15,018 nt of DNA from positions 1-15,018 of the forward strand of contig CASDTD010000161.1 of the NCBI GenBank assembly GCA_949283445.1, given 5' to 3'. How positions within the stretch are numbered: the stretch's first letter is position 1; the number at the start of each line of letters is the position of its first letter. This stretch comes from an uncultured Coriobacteriia bacterium (lineage in GTDB: Bacteria; Actinomycetota; Coriobacteriia; Coriobacteriales; QAMH01). Under the pieces are notes generated by a model, which saw nothing but the letters and a program-made list of their open reading frames with translations, made no database searches and was not told the origin of the DNA. The position numbers and the translations under genes are program-made. Shown here in pieces: positions 12,729-15,018 of this stretch.

Positions 12729-13562
12729 ATGGAACGCGCACAACATAATGAAGCAGGCGGTGTGGTGGCAGCTCAGGACATAGCTGCATCTCTATCGTGT
12801 GTTAAGACAGCCATTATGGATGTGCTTTTGCAGATAGACTACATTCGGCTGCAAGAGAACCCACGTATAGAGGCTGATTACGCGGTTAAAGTGGGCTATT
12901 TGGAAAATGAGCTTCTGGAAGTCCAGGTAGCCGCACGTCGTGCCAAGCGCAAGCTCACGCTTGCTCAGGCCGCGGCAAACCGAGGCGTAAAACTCCAGGA
13001 ATCTGCGCTTGAGGCACAGCTCGACGAAGAATTCGCCGAATGGACAAGACGTATTGAGCAGGCTGTTTCACGTTTCTACGTTCTTGTGGATTACCGCTGT
13101 GGGCTGCAGGCTTTGTCGAATGCGGAATCGGAGGAGCTTCGCCATCTGTATCGCATGCTTGTCAAGCGTTTGCATCCGGATGTGAACCCCGAACAATCTG
13201 AGAAAGATACGCGTCTATTTCTGATGGCGCAGAGTGCTTACGCTTCGGGGGATGTGAGCGTGCTGCGCTCGTTGGTGTCCGCACTTGGGCTGGAGGACAA
13301 TGCAGAGGAAGGCTTGCCTGATGCCCCTGTGCTCATGGAGGCGCAGCTTGCAGTTTTGGAAGAACAGCTCCGCTTGCACCGCGAGAAGCTCGAGGCGCTG
13401 AAACAGGAGTTTCCCTATAAATACAGAGAAAAGTTGGCAGATGCTGCTTGGGTTGTACGACGTGTGGGCGAGCTGAATACGCTTATAGAGGAATGGCGTG
13501 CCGTGCAATATGAGTATGACCATCGCTTTCACAGTCGTTTTTCTGGAAAACTTGGGGGTTGA
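12729..13562 (+). CDS. Coiled-coil protein with a shortened J-like domain
   Basis: A 277-residue cytosolic-looking protein with no signal or membrane segment. The central part (about 131-186) reads as a J-domain core: a basic helix LRHLYRMLVKRL, the HPD motif at 149-151 followed by VNPEQSEKD, then a helix with AQSAYASGDVSVLRSL. HPD is the Hsp70-stimulating tripeptide of DnaJ proteins. Helix I of a full J domain is not clear, and the end differs from DnaJ (no FxxIxxAYxxL..R..YD). Long charged helices flank it (about 45-115 and 200-265, rich in E/K/R/L with heptad-like spacing), predicting coiled coils. The frame is open upstream to 12666, but the ATG at 12729 has GGAGG at 9 nt. It is the first gene of a three-gene operon with a HIRAN and a Sel1 gene. 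It is not a general DnaJ, and its client is unknown. Confidence 0.75.
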   Translation: MERAQHNEAGGVVAAQDIAASLSCVKTAIMDVLLQIDYIRLQENPRIEADYAVKVGYLENELLEVQVAARRAKRKLTLAQAAANRGVKLQESALEAQLDEEFAEWTRRIEQAVSRFYVLVDYRCGLQALSNAESEELRHLYRMLVKRLHPDVNPEQSEKDTRLFLMAQSAYASGDVSVLRSLVSALGLEDNAEEGLPDAPVLMEAQLAVLEEQLRLHREKLEALKQEFPYKYREKLADAAWVVRRVGELNTLIEEWRAVQYEYDHRFHSRFSGKLGG

Positions 13563-13564
13563 CA

Positions 13565-13996
13565 GTGAGCGAGCATACGGCAAACGAGAGGGGAAAGAGC
13601 CTGGCGCACATCTCCGGTGCTAGTGCTCTGCAGGCAATCGACGCGTTGAAGGACCAGAGTCTTTCGATAGGGGAGCCCTTTAGTGCCCCGTTGCTGCTGG
13701 TGGAAGATACGCGTGTGGCGGCTGTCGAGCGCACACCCGGTGCGGCCAAAGCTGCTCAAGAGATTCTCGTGGGAGATGAGCTTTCTTTTATTCGACAGCC
13801 TGAGCATGCCGATAGCTGCTGGGCCATTCGGGTAACTAATAGACAGGGGAACGTCGTGGGGTATGTAGCACGTGACGTGGAGGAGATTCTGGCACGTCTC
13901 ATGGACGGTGGCAAGCGCGTGTACGGAAAGGTAACTGATGTGTCCTTGCACGGGCAACATACGAACGTGCGCATGGAGGTGTATCTCGATGACTGA
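13565..13996 (+). CDS. Stand-alone HIRAN domain protein
   Basis: A 143-residue protein. Residues about 40-141 match the HIRAN fold by pattern: an opening strand APLLLVEDTRVAAVER, a helix AAKAAQEI, then VGDELSFIRQPE (69-80), DSCWAIRVTNRQGNVVGYVARDVEEILARLM (83-113), and a final strand pair ending RMEVYLDD. HIRAN domains of eukaryotic HLTF/Rad5 helicases bind 3' ends of single-stranded DNA at stalled forks. Bacterial stand-alone copies have been proposed to recognise damaged DNA, but I know of no fixed role. GTG at 13565 is chosen because GGGGG lies 6 nt before it. A TTG at 13559 overlapping the previous stop is possible but has no spacing. It starts 2 nt after the J-like gene ends and overlaps the next gene by 8 nt, so expression is surely coupled. 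Confidence 0.75.
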   Translation: MSEHTANERGKSLAHISGASALQAIDALKDQSLSIGEPFSAPLLLVEDTRVAAVERTPGAAKAAQEILVGDELSFIRQPEHADSCWAIRVTNRQGNVVGYVARDVEEILARLMDGGKRVYGKVTDVSLHGQHTNVRMEVYLDD

Positions 13997-14870
13997 GGGT
14001 GGTACGTGGGCGGAGGGTACCAAGCGCTTTAACGTGGGAGCTTTCGAGCTGGATATGGACGATGCGCCGGCGTGTGCAGAACGTGCAGGAAGATCGGGAG
14101 ATCGTTTCGATGTCCCGAGTATCTGGATTACGTGCCCCGTGTACGAAGATGACGAGTGCGTGCATGGACGTGAGTGGATGGCTTTCTACGAGGCGGATAA
14201 ATCGGACCCTGGGGGAATTCTTGCCTATCGTTATGCTTGCCTGTACTACCGAGAAGGTATGCAGCACCAGGGACGCGAGGAACACCAGATGCGCGTGGAC
14301 TGCTTCAAGGCGGCGGAGATTCTCTGCAGACATGCCGCCAAACGTGGCAACCTGCAGGCGTATGTGACCTTGGGATATATCTATTTCTATGACCGTTGCG
14401 AGGGCGATTATTGGTGGAAGATGTGTCTGTGGATGGCTAATGATGCAGATGTCAAATATGCCCAAGCACTTATGCGTGCCTATGATCCGAACGAAGACGC
14501 CTATGCGTGCTTCAAATATGCAGCCGATCACGGTGATGCGCAATCCATGTACAAACTAGGAGATTTGCTGCGCGAGGGGTGGCCCTGCGGTGCGGATTAT
14601 TCCGCTGCTTTCGATTGGTACCAGGATAGTTATCGAGCTGGCAAGAACGGCGATCCGGAGGTCTGGGGTAGCGCCGCGTTGCGCTTAGCTGAATGTTTCG
14701 AAGAGGGGCTCGGCTATCTTATAGATTACGAGAAGGCGCTGAACTGGTACCGTACCGCAGCAGCTGGTCTTCAAGCTGCGGTAAACGCGGGCGACTGGTA
14801 CTATGAGGGGCAGCTCGCGCGGGCCCAAAAAGGGGTGCAACGCATGGAGCAGGAGACAGGGAAAGTCTGA
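13989..14870 (+). CDS. Sel1-repeat (tetratricopeptide-like) protein
   Basis: A 293-residue protein rich in Ala, Tyr and acidic residues. After about 75 residues of unknown fold it shows Sel1-type helix pairs. Degenerate ones lie near 77-119 (AYRYACLYYREG with AAEILCRHAAKRG) and 120-183 (AYVTLGYIYFYD; AYACFKYAADHGD). Two clear ones are at 184-217 (AQSMYKLGDLLREG, then YSAAFDWYQDSYRAG) and 226-262 (WGSAALRLAECFEEG, then YEKALNWYRTAAAG). Sel1 repeats form curved protein-binding surfaces, so an adaptor or scaffold role is likely; no catalytic motif is visible. There is no signal peptide. The ATG at 13989 has GGAGG 9 nt upstream, inside the HIRAN gene, which it overlaps by 8 nt. Upstream in-frame starts lie deeper in the HIRAN gene and lack a ribosome site. 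Confidence 0.8.
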   Translation: MTEGGTWAEGTKRFNVGAFELDMDDAPACAERAGRSGDRFDVPSIWITCPVYEDDECVHGREWMAFYEADKSDPGGILAYRYACLYYREGMQHQGREEHQMRVDCFKAAEILCRHAAKRGNLQAYVTLGYIYFYDRCEGDYWWKMCLWMANDADVKYAQALMRAYDPNEDAYACFKYAADHGDAQSMYKLGDLLREGWPCGADYSAAFDWYQDSYRAGKNGDPEVWGSAALRLAECFEEGLGYLIDYEKALNWYRTAAAGLQAAVNAGDWYYEGQLARAQKGVQRMEQETGKV

Positions 14871-14915
14871 CGTGATTGATGGCACATGACCCGTCCCTTG
14901 CCATCTTTGATAAAA

Positions 14916-14944
14916 AAGAGAGCCGCTGCACGGGCGGCTCTCTT
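14916..14944 (-). terminator. Rho-independent terminator of the ferredoxin gene
   Basis: Eleven base pairs (14916-14926 with 14934-14944, core GAGAGCCGC/GCGGCTCTC) close a 7-nt loop. On the minus strand the stem is followed by TTTTTTA, a proper U tract, 25 nt after the ferredoxin stop. From the plus side the tail is only CTTCTCATG, so it may also end the J-HIRAN-Sel1 transcript, but less efficiently. Confidence 0.85.
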
Positions 14945-14968
14945 CTCATGTGGCTGATGTCAGTGTGA

Positions 14969-15018
14969 CTAGTCCTCGTCGATGACGATCGCGCCCAGCG
15001 GACACTCTTCCATGCAGT
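14969..15018 (-). CDS. Ferredoxin, 4Fe-4S type, C-terminal end (runs off right edge)
   Basis: Only 15 complete codons and the stop lie in the window. They read CMEECPLGAIVIDED, the last two cysteines of a CxxCxxCxxxCP cluster motif followed by the GAI strand and acidic tail typical of small bacterial ferredoxins. The perfect terminator 25 nt downstream supports a real gene end. Whether it is a stand-alone ferredoxin or the tail of a longer iron-sulfur protein cannot be decided here; an acidic end so soon after the cluster favours the former. Confidence 0.75.
   Translation of the reverse strand, partial: CMEECPLGAIVIDED

Overview
This window is ordinary actinobacterial chromosome, most likely from the class Coriobacteriia (an Eggerthella/Slackia/Olsenella-type gut anaerobe). 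Four things point there. The genes are GC-rich. Three genes appear to start without a leader, with a -10 box 6-7 nt before the ATG. The glucose-6-phosphate isomerase matches the isomerase half of actinobacterial transaldolase-PGI fusions. The block veg-ispE-(tRNA-Gln)-glmU-prs-pth is a trimmed version of the Bacillus gene order without its sporulation genes. The placement is inferred from gene content, not from a search.

Left part (1-4255): a 5-formyltetrahydrofolate cyclo-ligase gene runs off the left edge on the minus strand. It diverges from rmlD (dTDP-4-dehydrorhamnose reductase) across only 30 bp that hold two back-to-back -10 boxes. After a small inverted-repeat element come a leaderless lysC (aspartate kinase with two ACT domains) and a COG2509-type FAD dehydrogenase, with a UUCG-tetraloop hairpin between them.

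Middle, minus strand (4318-8033): a HicA-HicB toxin-antitoxin pair behind an AT-rich promoter, an orphan A24-type prepilin peptidase, a 467-bp gene-free stretch with an 11-nt periodic repeat and two related hairpins, and pgi.

Right of centre, plus strand (8034-12616): veg, ispE, tRNA-Gln(UUG), glmU, prs and pth. These cover isoprenoid and UDP-GlcNAc precursors, PRPP and peptidyl-tRNA recycling, a housekeeping block conserved as a neighbourhood well outside this phylum.

Right end (12729-14870): three tightly coupled genes encoding a coiled-coil protein with a shortened J domain (HPD motif), a stand-alone HIRAN domain protein, and a Sel1-repeat protein. A 17-bp palindrome overlaps the putative promoter. 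This accessory-looking operon is the best candidate for an undescribed system. The hypothesis is that HIRAN recognises a DNA structure, the J-like protein recruits an Hsp70, and the Sel1 protein is a scaffold. A minus-strand terminator and the last codons of a ferredoxin gene close the window.
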